Of a DNA stretch of 64,000 bases, positions 16,376 to 25,670 are shown piece by piece (within the stretch, counting starts at the first letter, position 1; every line of letters starts with the position of its first letter). The stretch is taken from positions 1,116,001 to 1,180,000 of the forward strand of contig NZ_CP042997.1 of NCBI RefSeq assembly GCF_008087625.1. Direction: 5' to 3'. The stretch is from Aquisphaera giovannonii. GTDB lineage: Bacteria > Planctomycetota > Planctomycetia > Isosphaerales > Isosphaeraceae. A model generated the notes under the pieces. That model worked only from the letters and a program-made list of their open reading frames with translations. It had not been told where the DNA came from and made no database searches. The position numbers and the translations under genes are program-made.

Positions 16376-17482
16376 TCAGAGCACCCCCTCGGGGCCGACG
16401 GCGATGGTCCGCTGGATCTCGTCCGTCTTGAAGCCGAGGACCATGGGCCGTCGCACGCCGGGCAGGACGCCGACGTCGTACAGCTCGCGGACCAGGCCCT
16501 CGACCCTCAGCCAGTGGGCGACGGCGCCGGTGCGGGTGTCGATGACGAGCAGGCCGCAGCGGGCCTCCGTGTCGCGGCGGGCGAGCTCGGCCTCGAGCGC
16601 CAGCCCGCCGAACGTCTTCGCCTCGCGCGACCGGGACAGGCCGACGACCGCGTGATCGCCCACGAAGGCGAGCCCGCGCAGGTAGCCCGGGCAGAACGCG
16701 ACGGGCTCGAACCGGCCCCCCCTCGGGTCGATGAAGCCGAATTCGCCCGTGCCCGAGTTGTGCAGCCAGAGCCGGTCGCCATGCCAGCGGGGCGAGTGCG
16801 GCATGGAGAGGCCCTCGGCGACCACGCGGCCGTCCGGCACCTCGAGCACGACGCCGCCGTCGCGACGGCGGTCGCGCCAGCCGTCGACCACGTCGCTCCG
16901 GCTCACGGCGGTGACGTAGCGGGGCCGGCCGTCGACCAGCGCCAGGCCGTTGAGGTGGCAGCGGTCCTCGGCCACCAGCCCGCTCAGGAACGGCGGCCGC
17001 CAGAGCGGCGTGAAGCTCGCCCGATCCGACAGGGTGGCGAGGCAGCCGAAGCCGGTCGCGACGAAGACCACCCGGCCGTCGCCGTCGACGGCGACGTCGT
17101 GGATGTCGAGGTCGCCGGTCGTGTGGCCGACGAGGGGGACGTAGCAGCGGTCGTGCCCCTCGTGGAGCACCCCGGGGGCCAGCAGGTTCTCGAACCGCCA
17201 GAGCTGATACGCGGTGCTCAGCCACATCGCCCGGCCGTCCGTCCACAACCCCATGGCGCGGTTGAACGTGCGCTCGAGGACGGAGAGGCCGCCGGTCGGC
17301 CCGCACCCCAGGAGGAAGAGCTTCCCGGTCTGATACGTCGTGAAGGCGAGGCTGACCTCCTGCCGGGCCAGCCAGGCGGCCAGGTCGGGGGAGCCGGTCA
17401 CCTCGAGCCAGGGCTCGTCCCTGGCGGCGGTTGCAGCGGGGGTCCGCGATTCCATGAGGCCCATCCACGACTCGCGAGGCAT
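16376..17482 (-). CDS. TIGR03032 family protein (beta-propeller-like)
   Basis: A 368-residue protein with the TIGR03032 signature: LAAWLARQEVSLAFTTYQTG followed by KLFLLG, RTFNRAMGLW, WLSTAYQLWRFEN, DIHDVAVDGDGRVVFVAT, FLSGLVAEDRCHLNGLAL, YVTAVSRSDVVDGWR, SMPHSPRWHGDRLWLHNSGTGE and YLRGLAFVGDHAVVGLS. The repeated four-stranded pattern suggests a propeller. No enzymatic role is known; genes of this family often sit beside TPR glycosyltransferases, as here. The ATG at 17482 is preferred because GGAG lies 7 bases upstream; an earlier ATG at 17506 has no ribosome site and abuts the promoter. Confidence 0.88.
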   Translation of the reverse strand: MPRESWMGLMESRTPAATAARDEPWLEVTGSPDLAAWLARQEVSLAFTTYQTGKLFLLGCGPTGGLSVLERTFNRAMGLWTDGRAMWLSTAYQLWRFENLLAPGVLHEGHDRCYVPLVGHTTGDLDIHDVAVDGDGRVVFVATGFGCLATLSDRASFTPLWRPPFLSGLVAEDRCHLNGLALVDGRPRYVTAVSRSDVVDGWRDRRRDGGVVLEVPDGRVVAEGLSMPHSPRWHGDRLWLHNSGTGEFGFIDPRGGRFEPVAFCPGYLRGLAFVGDHAVVGLSRSREAKTFGGLALEAELARRDTEARCGLLVIDTRTGAVAHWLRVEGLVRELYDVGVLPGVRRPMVLGFKTDEIQRTIAVGPEGVL

Positions 17483-17515
17483 CGGGAGCTCCACTCGGAC
17501 GACCATGACACGGTC

Positions 17516-17521
17516 AATATA
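17516..17521 (-). promoter_or_regulatory. Candidate -10 box for TIGR03032/GT41 operon
   Basis: TATATT on the minus strand, about 35 bp before the preferred start. No convincing -35 is seen, so this is weak. Confidence 0.3.
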
Positions 17522-17849
17522 AACCACCGCCGGCCCGCGTGGGCGTCGTTCCCGAGATCGCCCGAGGATTCCGTCCCCGAATCGGCCACAGGCCCCCGAT
17601 GGAGATGGCCCCGGTCCCGTCGCCGCCAAATCGATGCGCCACGCCCGACCGCGTTCTATGGTGTGTGGTACTGGGGGGACGCAATCAGGCGGCACCGTCG
17701 GACGAGGGGCGAGCCCCTCCTCCTCATTGACGTTCCCCCGGCCCGTTGCGTTTTCCACGACGCGAACTCCCCCCGATGAGCCGGCGACGACGCCCCGGGC
17801 GCATCGGGATCGACCACCAGATCGGCACCGAACCCGGGAAGGTCTTCCG
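17522..17849. other. Divergent intergenic region
   Basis: 328 bp between the TIGR03032 gene (leftward) and the giant surface-protein gene (rightward). It must hold the promoter of the latter, but I see no clear sigma-70 pair and no ribosome site better than GGAAGG about 8 bases before the ATG at 17850. Confidence 0.4.
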
Positions 17850-20800
17850 ATGGGCGAATCTCGCCGCCGCCGACGCGTGAGCACCTCGTTGAGCCGGCCG
17901 GTCGGAACGGCCTCGCCGGACCGGCCGGGCCCCCGTCGCCGCGGCGCCGATCGGCGGGCGTACCGGACGTCGATCCTGGAGCGGCTGGAAGGGCGTCTCC
18001 TGCTGGCGTCATCGCTCTCGGTGGGCAATACCACGTTCAACCTGGCCGCCGGGGCCGCCGGGTTCCAGGTCACCCGGAGCGGCGACCTGACGCCGACGGT
18101 CGACGTCGGCTACTCCGTCACGGCGGGCACGGCGGTCAGCGGCACGAACTATTCGTCCGCGGCCCCGACGGGCACCCTGCACTTCGCCTCGGGGCAGACG
18201 ACCGCCACCATCCCGCTCACGATCCTGTCGAACAACTTCGCCGAGGCGACGCGCGCGTTCACCGTCGACCTGACCGGCGTGGTCGACGCGTACGGCCCCT
18301 CCACCACGTTCTCCGCCAGGCAGACCTTCGCGGCCGGCAAGTCCTATTCGGCGGCGGTCGCCGACGTCAACGGCGACGGCCTGCCCGACATCGTCAACCT
18401 CAACTACGCCAGCAACACGGTCTCGGTGCTGCTGAACACCACGACCCCGGGCGCCACCGCGCCCAGCTTCGCCGCCCAGCAGACATTCAGCACGGGGTCG
18501 CGGCCCCTCTCGGTGGCGATGGAGGACGTCAACGGCGACGGCTTGCCGGACATCATCGTCGCCAACGGGAGCGCCAACAGGGTGTCGGTGCTGCTGAACA
18601 CCACGACCCCGGGCGCCACCGCCCCCAGCTTCGCCGCCCAGCAGACCTTCGCGACAGGCACCTCTCCCCGCAGGGTGACGGCGGCGGACGTCAACGGCGA
18701 CGGCCTGCCCGACATCGTCGTCGCCAACCGCAGCTCCGCCAATGTCTCGGTGCTGCTGAACACCACGGCCGCGGGCGCCACCACGCCCAGCTTCGCCGCC
18801 CAGCAGACCTTCGCGGTGGGCACCGCCCCCTATGCCGTGGCGGCGGCGGACCTCAACGGCGACGGCAAGCCCGACCTCGTCGCCGCCAACTACAACTCCG
18901 GCAGCGTGTCGGTGCTGCTGAACACCACGGCCGCGGGCGCCACCACGCCCAGCTTCGCCGCCCAGCAGACCTTCAGCACGGGGGCCATCCCCCAGGGCCT
19001 GGCGATCGCCGACATCAATTCCGACGGCAAGCCCGACGTCGCCATCACCAACAAGTCCTCCAAGGCCCTGTCGGTGCTGCTGAACACGACCGCGACCAAC
19101 GCCACGACGCTCACCTTCGCCGCCCGTCAGTCCTTCGCCACCGGCACCGCGCCCTACGCGGTGACGGCGGCGGACCTCAACGGCGACGGCCGCCCCGACC
19201 TCGTCGTCTCCAACTTCGCATCCAGCTCCGACTCGGTCCTGCTGAACACGACCGCCCCGGGCGCCACCGCCCCCAGCTTCGCCGGCCAGCAGACCTTCTC
19301 CGTCGGCACCAATCCCTACGACGTGGCGATCGCCGACCTCAACGGCGACGGCCTGCCCGACCTCGTCAACGCCCTCTTCAGCGCGAATGCGGTCTCCGTC
19401 ATCCTGAACACGACGTCGCATGCCGAGTCGACGACGGCGGGCGTGCCCTCGCCGAGCTTCCCCAGGAGCGGCACGTTCTCAACGGGCTCCTCGCCCTATG
19501 CGGCGAAGGCGGCGGACCTCAACGGCGACGGCCTGCCCGACATCATCACCGCCAACTTCGCCACCAACTCGGTGTCGGTCCTGCTCAACACGGGCACCCC
19601 CGGCGCCTCCACGCCGAGCTTCGCCGCCGGCCAGTCCTTCTCGACCGGGAGCATCCCGGCCGACATGGCCGTGGCCGACGTCAACGGGGACGGCCTGCCG
19701 GACCTCGTCGTCGCCAACTACGGGACGACGTCGGTCTCGGTCCTGCTGAACACGACCACGCCCGGGGCCACCACGCTCACGTTCTCCGCCAATCAGACCT
19801 TCGCGGCCGGCGTCCGTCCCATCTCGGTGGCGATGGCGGACCTCAACGGCGACGGCAGGCCCGACGTCCTCGTCGCCAATGAATCCGCCGGCAGCGTGTC
19901 GGTCCTGCTGAACACCACGGCCGCGGGCGCCACGACCCCCAGCTTCTCCGCCCGGCAGTCCTTCGCCGTCGGCTCCATCCCCTATTCGGTGGCCGTGGCC
20001 GACGTCAACGGCGACGGCAAGCCCGACATCGTCGCCGCCAACGACACCTCCGGCAGCGTCTCGGTGCTGCTGAACACGACCGCCGCGGGCGCCACCGCCC
20101 CCAGCTTCGCCGCCCAGCAGACCTTCGCCGCCGGGACCGACTCCATGTTCGTGGCGGCGGGGGACGTCAACGGCGACGGCAAGCCCGACCTCGCCGTCGC
20201 GAATCGCAGCGTCGGCAGCGTGTCGGTGCTGCTGAACACGACCGCGACCGGCGCAACCACCCCCAGCTTCGCCGCCCGGCAGACCTTCGCCGTCGGCTCC
20301 CACCCCTATGCGGCCGCCATCGCCGACGTCAACGGCGACGGCAAGCCCGACCTGATCGCCAGCAACGCGGGCTCGGCCTCGGTGTCGGTGCTGCTCAACA
20401 CGACCACCACGGGCAGCACGACCCTGAACTTCGCCGCCCAGCAGACGTACGGAGCCGGGAACTTCCCGCGGTCGGTCGCGGTGGCGGACCTCAACAAGGA
20501 CGGCTGGCTCGACATCCTGGTCCCGAACATGAACGGCAGCGCGGTGTCGGTGCTGCTCAACACGCCCGCCGTCCTCGGGAGCCACCCCGCCGCCGGCACG
20601 ATCGCGGGCGCCCCCGTGGTGTCCTCGATCGCCCTGGCGGATGCCAATCCCACCGGCGCGGCGACGGTCCACTTCACGGTCACCTTCAGCAAGGCCGTGA
20701 GCGGGGTCGCCGCGGCCAACTTCATCCTGTCGGGCACGTCCGCCTCCGGCCTGAGCGTCGGCACGCCCACCTCGTCCGACGGCGGAACCACCTGGACCGT

Positions 20801-23800
20801 GCCCGTGGCCACCGGCGGCGGCGGCGGGACCCTCGGGCTCACGCTCGACGACCGCACCGGGATCACCGACGCCGACGGCAACATCCTCTACGACACCACG
20901 TCCGACGACGGCACGACGTTCACGGCCGTCGTCGGCCCCCAGTACACGATCGCGACGGCCACGACGACGTCGGTCGTCTCCTCGCTCAGCCCATCAACCT
21001 ATGGTCAGTCGGTCACGTTCACGGCGACCGTGACCGACCCCTCCAGCTCCGGCGTCCCGACCGGAAGCGTCGCCTTCTACGACTCGACGACGCTGCTCGG
21101 CGCGGGCACATCCCTCAGCGGCTCCGGCTCCAGCGCGACCTCGACCTTCACCCTCTCCACGCTGACGGCGGCCGGCCATTCGATCACCGCCGTCTACACG
21201 GCGACCGGGGACTTCCTGGGCAGCACGTCGTCCATCCTCACCCAGACGGTCAACGCGGCGCCGCTGACGATCACGGCCGACGACCAGTCCAAGGTCTACG
21301 GCGCCAACTTGCCCACGCTCACCGCCAGCTACAGCGGCTTCGTCAACGGCGACACGTCGGCCAGCCTCACCACCCTGCCGACGCTCACGACCACGGCCAC
21401 GGCGGCCAGCTCGGTCGCGGGCGGCCCGTACGCGATCACGGCCAGCGGCGCCGTCGACACCAACTACACCATCACCTACGTGCCGGGCTCCCTGACCGTC
21501 ACGGCGGCGCCCTTGACCATCACGGCCGACGACCAATCCAAGGTCTACGGCGCGACGCTGCCCACGCTCACCGCCAGCTACAGCGGGTTCGTCAACGGCG
21601 ACACCTCCGCCAGCCTGACGACCCAGCCGACCCTCACCACCGCGGCCACCGCCGGCAGCCCGGTCGCCGGCAGCCCCTACGCCATCACGGCCAGCGGGGC
21701 CATCGACGGCAACTACAGCATCACCTACGTGCCGGGCTCTCTCACCGTCAACGCGGCGCCGCTGACGATCACGGCCGACAACCAATCCAAGGTCTACGGC
21801 GCCGCCCTGCCCACGCTCACGGCCAGCTACAGCGGGTTCGTCAACGGCGACACGTCGGCCAGCCTCACCACCCTGCCGACGCTCACGACCACGGCCACGG
21901 CCGGCAGCCCGGTCGCGGGCGGCCCCTACGCCATCACGGCCAGCGGGGCCGTCGACGGCAACTACAGCATCACCTACGTGCCGGGCTCCCTGACCGTCAC
22001 CGCGGCGCCCTTGACGATCACGGCCGACAACCAATCCAAGGTCTACGGCGCCGCCCTGCCCACGCTCACGGCCAGCTACAGCGGGTTCGTCAACGGCGAC
22101 ACGTCGGCCAGCCTCACGACGCTTCCGACGCTCACCACGGCCGCCACCGCGGCGAGCCCGGTCGCGGGCGGCCCCTACGCCATCACGGCGAGTGGCGCGG
22201 TCGACGGCAACTACACCATCAGCTACGTGCCGGGCTCGCTCGCGGTGACCGCGGCCCCGCTGACGATCACGGCGGATGACCAGTCCAAGGTCTACGGCGC
22301 CGCCCTGCCTACGCTGACGCTCAGCTACAGCGGCTTCGTCAACGGGGATACCGCGGCAAGCCTCACGACCCAGCCCACGCCCACGACCGCGGCCACGGCC
22401 GGCAGCCCGGTGGCGGGCGGCCCCTACGCGATCACCGCCGCCGGCGCCGTCGACAGCAACTACAGCTTCACCTACGTGCCCGGCTCGCTCACGGTCACGG
22501 CGGCGCCGCTGACGATCACGGCCGACAACCAATCCAAGGTCTACGGCGCGGCCATCCCGTCGCTGACGGCCAGCTACAGCGGGTTCGTCAACGGCGATAC
22601 CGCGGCAAGCCTGACGGCCGCGCCGACGCTCACGACCGCGGCCACGGCCGGCAGCTCGGTGGCCGGCGGGCCCTACGCCATCACGGCCGCCGGCGCCGTC
22701 GACAGCAACTACAGCTTCACCTACGTGCCCGGTTCGCTCACGGTCACGGCGGCGCCGCTGACGATCACGGCCGACAACCAGTCCAAGGTCTACGGCGCCG
22801 CCCTGCCCACGCTGACGGCCAGCTACAGCGGCCTCGTCAACGGCGACACCCCCGCAAGCCTCGCCACGCCGCCGACGCTCACCACATCCGCCACGGCGGC
22901 CAGCCCGGTCGTCGGCGGGCCTTATGCGATCACCGCCGCCGGGGCCATCGACAGCAACTACACCATCTCCTACGTGCCGGGCTCTCTGGCCGTCTCCGCG
23001 GCCCCCTTGACCATCACGGCCAATGACCAGACGAAGGCCTATGGCGCCGCCCTGCCCCCGCTGACGGCGAGCTACAGCGGCTTCGTCAACGGCGACACCC
23101 CCGCCAGCCTCACCGCCCTGCCGACGCTCGCCACCGCGGCCACCGCGGACAGCCCGGCCGGCACTTACGCCATCACCGCCGCCGGCGCCGTCGACTCGAA
23201 CTACGGCATCAGCTATGTTCCCGGGACGCTGACGATCCAGGCCCCCCTCGGCATCAGCCCGACGACCCTGCCGGCGGGGACGGTCGGCGTGGCCTATCTC
23301 CAGCAGCTCACGGCCTCGGGCGGCTCGGGTTCCGGCTACCAGTTCACCGCGACCGGGCTCCCGCCCGGCCTGTCGCTGACCGACCTGGGCCTGCTGGCGG
23401 GGACGCCGACCGCCGCGTCCGACTTGCCGTTCACGGTCGTCGTCTCGGTGGGCGACGGCGACGGCAACACGGCGACCCAGGCCTATTCGCTCACGATCGA
23501 GGCGCCGTCGACGACCGGGAGCGTGGCCCCCTCGACGACCCAGTCCTACTACGGCCAGCCGGTGATGCTCACCGCGACGTTCACCGCGACCCAGGCGGGC
23601 TCCGCCCCCATGACCGGGACGGTCGCCTTCTACGTCGGGGACACGTACCTGGGGACCGCGCCATTGATGGCCCCGGGCGCCTCCGGCCTCGCCGCGGCGA
23701 GCCTGGTCGCCGGCGCCCCGACGGCGACGGTCTCGGGCACGGCCACGCTGCCGACGTCCGCCCTGCCCGTCGGCGACTCCAGCATCACGGCGGTCTACTC

Positions 23801-24629
23801 GGGGGATGCCAACTATCCCGCCGCTTCCGCCGTCTCCACCGCGACCGTCCAGGTGCTCGCGGCCACGACGAGCGTCAACCTGACCGCCTCGAACACGGCG
23901 CAGGGGGTGGTACTCGTCGCCACGGTCTCGGTGACATCCCCGGGCGATCCGCCGATCGAGGGCGTGGTCTCCTTCTACGACAACGGCACGCTCCTCGGGA
24001 CCGAGCCCGTGTCGAACGGGCACGCAACCCTGAACGTCGGGACCCCCGCTCCCGGCCCCCACGCGTTCCTGGCGGTCTTCTCCGGCGGGGGGACGTTCTC
24101 GGGCAGCGCGGCGCCGGCCGTCGTACCGACGCCCTTGCACGTGACGGGCCTCGCACGCTACGGCTACCACATGCAGCCGACATACCTCCTGCTCAGCCTC
24201 GATGGCCCCGCCGCGAGTGCCGCGGCCCAGGACCCGTCGAATTACCGGGTCGTCGGTCCCCTCGGCGGCCGGGTCCGGGTCGTCAGGGCCGTCTACGACC
24301 CGGCGTCCCAGACGGTGACCCTGGCCATGGCCGGCCGGTTGAAGCTCCATGCTCGATACCGACTGACCGTCCACGTCGCCGCCCTGTCGGGGCCGACGGG
24401 CGGCGGTCAGCCCGGGGCGGATGACGTCCTTTCCGTCACCTGGAGGAACCTGGCGGGGCGGGCCGGCAAGCTGCCGACCCGCGCCCTCCTCGACGAGGCG
24501 CGGCAGCAGGCGGTCTTGACCGGGACGCCCCGCCACCAGGTCGCGGCGCGTCCTCATGCGGTGGCCATCGATCACCTGCTGGCGACGGACTCCATGCCCG
24601 CGAGGCCTCGGCGGCCCCCCGGGCACTGA
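17850..24629 (+). CDS. Giant secreted FG-GAP/MBG repeat surface protein
   Basis: A 2259-residue extracellular protein. The N-terminus is Arg-rich, then LERLEGRLLLAS at about 43-54, an LEPR-XLL-like segment found at the start of large planctomycete exported proteins. Domains in order: Calx-beta-like (about 70-150); 14 FG-GAP/VCBS repeats of 54 residues, each with a D(V/L)NGDG.PD calcium-loop motif (about 170-905); a domain like those with DDRTGITDADGN; an Ig-like repeat (TYGQSVTFTATV). Eight MBG repeats of 83 residues follow (APLTITAD.QSKVYGA; about 1137-1795), then a putative-Ig domain (LPAGTVGVAYLQQLTASGG), two more Ig-like repeats and a Pro/Arg-rich tail. It probably mediates adhesion or matrix binding. 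The ATG at 17850 is chosen because the LEPR-like segment follows. Confidence 0.88.
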   Translation: MGESRRRRRVSTSLSRPVGTASPDRPGPRRRGADRRAYRTSILERLEGRLLLASSLSVGNTTFNLAAGAAGFQVTRSGDLTPTVDVGYSVTAGTAVSGTNYSSAAPTGTLHFASGQTTATIPLTILSNNFAEATRAFTVDLTGVVDAYGPSTTFSARQTFAAGKSYSAAVADVNGDGLPDIVNLNYASNTVSVLLNTTTPGATAPSFAAQQTFSTGSRPLSVAMEDVNGDGLPDIIVANGSANRVSVLLNTTTPGATAPSFAAQQTFATGTSPRRVTAADVNGDGLPDIVVANRSSANVSVLLNTTAAGATTPSFAAQQTFAVGTAPYAVAAADLNGDGKPDLVAANYNSGSVSVLLNTTAAGATTPSFAAQQTFSTGAIPQGLAIADINSDGKPDVAITNKSSKALSVLLNTTATNATTLTFAARQSFATGTAPYAVTAADLNGDGRPDLVVSNFASSSDSVLLNTTAPGATAPSFAGQQTFSVGTNPYDVAIADLNGDGLPDLVNALFSANAVSVILNTTSHAESTTAGVPSPSFPRSGTFSTGSSPYAAKAADLNGDGLPDIITANFATNSVSVLLNTGTPGASTPSFAAGQSFSTGSIPADMAVADVNGDGLPDLVVANYGTTSVSVLLNTTTPGATTLTFSANQTFAAGVRPISVAMADLNGDGRPDVLVANESAGSVSVLLNTTAAGATTPSFSARQSFAVGSIPYSVAVADVNGDGKPDIVAANDTSGSVSVLLNTTAAGATAPSFAAQQTFAAGTDSMFVAAGDVNGDGKPDLAVANRSVGSVSVLLNTTATGATTPSFAARQTFAVGSHPYAAAIADVNGDGKPDLIASNAGSASVSVLLNTTTTGSTTLNFAAQQTYGAGNFPRSVAVADLNKDGWLDILVPNMNGSAVSVLLNTPAVLGSHPAAGTIAGAPVVSSIALADANPTGAATVHFTVTFSKAVSGVAAANFILSGTSASGLSVGTPTSSDGGTTWTVPVATGGGGGTLGLTLDDRTGITDADGNILYDTTSDDGTTFTAVVGPQYTIATATTTSVVSSLSPSTYGQSVTFTATVTDPSSSGVPTGSVAFYDSTTLLGAGTSLSGSGSSATSTFTLSTLTAAGHSITAVYTATGDFLGSTSSILTQTVNAAPLTITADDQSKVYGANLPTLTASYSGFVNGDTSASLTTLPTLTTTATAASSVAGGPYAITASGAVDTNYTITYVPGSLTVTAAPLTITADDQSKVYGATLPTLTASYSGFVNGDTSASLTTQPTLTTAATAGSPVAGSPYAITASGAIDGNYSITYVPGSLTVNAAPLTITADNQSKVYGAALPTLTASYSGFVNGDTSASLTTLPTLTTTATAGSPVAGGPYAITASGAVDGNYSITYVPGSLTVTAAPLTITADNQSKVYGAALPTLTASYSGFVNGDTSASLTTLPTLTTAATAASPVAGGPYAITASGAVDGNYTISYVPGSLAVTAAPLTITADDQSKVYGAALPTLTLSYSGFVNGDTAASLTTQPTPTTAATAGSPVAGGPYAITAAGAVDSNYSFTYVPGSLTVTAAPLTITADNQSKVYGAAIPSLTASYSGFVNGDTAASLTAAPTLTTAATAGSSVAGGPYAITAAGAVDSNYSFTYVPGSLTVTAAPLTITADNQSKVYGAALPTLTASYSGLVNGDTPASLATPPTLTTSATAASPVVGGPYAITAAGAIDSNYTISYVPGSLAVSAAPLTITANDQTKAYGAALPPLTASYSGFVNGDTPASLTALPTLATAATADSPAGTYAITAAGAVDSNYGISYVPGTLTIQAPLGISPTTLPAGTVGVAYLQQLTASGGSGSGYQFTATGLPPGLSLTDLGLLAGTPTAASDLPFTVVVSVGDGDGNTATQAYSLTIEAPSTTGSVAPSTTQSYYGQPVMLTATFTATQAGSAPMTGTVAFYVGDTYLGTAPLMAPGASGLAAASLVAGAPTATVSGTATLPTSALPVGDSSITAVYSGDANYPAASAVSTATVQVLAATTSVNLTASNTAQGVVLVATVSVTSPGDPPIEGVVSFYDNGTLLGTEPVSNGHATLNVGTPAPGPHAFLAVFSGGGTFSGSAAPAVVPTPLHVTGLARYGYHMQPTYLLLSLDGPAASAAAQDPSNYRVVGPLGGRVRVVRAVYDPASQTVTLAMAGRLKLHARYRLTVHVAALSGPTGGGQPGADDVLSVTWRNLAGRAGKLPTRALLDEARQQAVLTGTPRHQVAARPHAVAIDHLLATDSMPARPRRPPGH
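18360..20575 (+). repeat. 14 tandem FG-GAP-coding repeats, ~162 bp each
   Basis: Each unit encodes about 54 residues with VNGDG(L/K/R)PD and VSVLLNTT. Nucleotide similarity between units is high (for example the repeated CTGCTGAACACCACG-type core), which points to expansion by duplication or frequent recombination. Unit 5 has NSDG and unit 14 has NKDG in the calcium loop. Confidence 0.85.
21258..23240 (+). repeat. 8 tandem MBG-coding repeats, ~249 bp each
   Basis: Units begin at 21258, 21507, 21756 and so on, each coding APLTITAD(D/N)QSKVYGA and ending NY.I.YVPGSL.V. Units 3 and 4 are nearly identical over long stretches. The last unit is slightly shorter and more diverged (QTKAYGAALPP). Confidence 0.85.
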
Positions 24630-24638
24630 GAGTCCTTC

Positions 24639-24779
24639 CCATAAGCAACGCTTCCTGCAATCCCTCTCAAGAAGGCGAGCCGATCCCGGTCCTCCCCCTT
24701 ACGAAGGGGGAGCTAGAGGGGGTGTATGGATCCAGGCCGAGGCGATCGAAATCACCCCCCTTTATCCCCCCTTCGTGAG
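24639..24779 (+). repeat. Dispersed palindromic repeat family A, copy 1
   Basis: Starts CCATAAGCAACGCTTCCTG, then AGGCGAGCCGATCCCGGTCC, CCCCCTTACGAAGGGGGAG, AGAGGGGGTG, AGGCCGAGGCGATCGA and CCCCCCTTCGTGAG. Other copies lie at 35001-35150, 50423-50560 and 60801-60891. The right end is interrupted by the next element (24784-24958). Confidence 0.75.
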
Positions 24780-24783
24780 CTTT

Positions 24784-24958
24784 GCTTTACCCACGAGTCG
24801 AACGTGCGGGCTCCCGGGTAGGGTGGGTCAGCCGAGCTTGCGAGGCGCAACCCACCGCATTTCGGTGGGTTGCGCCGACTCCGTCGGCTGACCCACCCTA
24901 CTCCGATGCGACCCCGCAAGGGCCTGGCCGGAAAGAACTTGCGACTTGTGGGTAAAGC
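24784..24958. mobile_element. 175-bp nested palindromic element (GTAGGGTGGGT type)
   Basis: Three nested inverted repeats: outer GCTTTACCCACRAGTCG (24784-24800 and 24942-24958, one mismatch); middle 18-bp perfect pair starting GTAGGGTGGGTCAGCC (24818-24835 and 24884-24901); inner 14-bp perfect pair GGCGCAACCCACCG (24844-24857 and 24863-24876) around a CATTT loop. It is non-coding and appears to have landed in the right end of repeat A. Confidence 0.7.
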
Positions 24959-24965
24959 ATAGCCT

Positions 24966-25288
24966 GGCACCGTCCCAACTGCTGGAGTCCCAACTTGACA
25001 CTTCGCCGGGGAACCCATGGACACGTGACCACCCGCGTGAGCGGGTGGTTCGGACGGGCGAAGCCTCCAGCCTCCGGCGTCAGCCGGATCTGGGGGGCCG
25101 GCCTCGGCCCGCGGCAGGAGCCTCGTCCTCGCCTCGATGCCCCGGCGTCCCGGGTCGCACTGACCTGCGAGGCTGGAGGCTTCGCCCGTCCGAACCACGA
25201 TCTGACGATCGTGGTCACCCGTGCATGCGGGGCGGTGCCAACCGTCAACCTCCCCGTGATGGCTCCCCGGTCCTTTGGGACGATGCCC
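24966..25288 (-). mobile_element. MITE-like element, copy 2 (inverted relative to copy 1)
   Basis: Reverse-complement match to 3486-3811 over its full length, about 97% by eye across the ~200-bp core. It has the same GGCAYCGTCCC ends and internal inverted arms. It lies 7 bp after the preceding palindromic element. Confidence 0.7.
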
Positions 25289-25670
25289 ATAGCCTTCGTA
25301 GTCGGGGAAGCGGATCCGGACCTTCCTCCTGCCGGAGGCTGGTCGCGACGAGACGCCGCTTGGGGGACAGGACTTGTGGGAAAGTCACTGAGCGAGACCG
25401 GGCCGGAGAGGATCGCCCCGGTTCGCATGGGGCGATCCGATGGGGGGGATGCGAGCCGACGAGGGGGCACACGAAGGTGAGGCCGGCCCGTCCGTCCCCG
25501 GGCAGGATGGCGGCGCGGCACCCTTGCGGATGATGACCCTCCGGCGCCCCGCCGGCCGCCCGGGGGCCTCGCCGGGACGACGAGTCGAGCCTTGATCCGG
25601 CGACCGGGGCCTGGGTCTACTGATTGGCCGCGGGATGAGGCCGGATGGGTTCGAAGGCGGGGGCGGGATG
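25289..25670. other. Gene-free spacer
   Basis: No supported gene or clear signal between the MITE copy and the next membrane-protein gene. Confidence 0.4.

Noticed and set aside
21258-23240. CRISPR-like array because of regular 249-bp spacing
   Set aside because: Units are coding MBG domains in one frame, far too long for CRISPR spacers and repeats.
20994-24626. 1210-residue minus-strand open frame opposite the giant surface-protein gene
   Set aside because: A GC-rich shadow: Arg/Gly/Val/Asp repeats from the antisense of the MBG repeats with no family motif.
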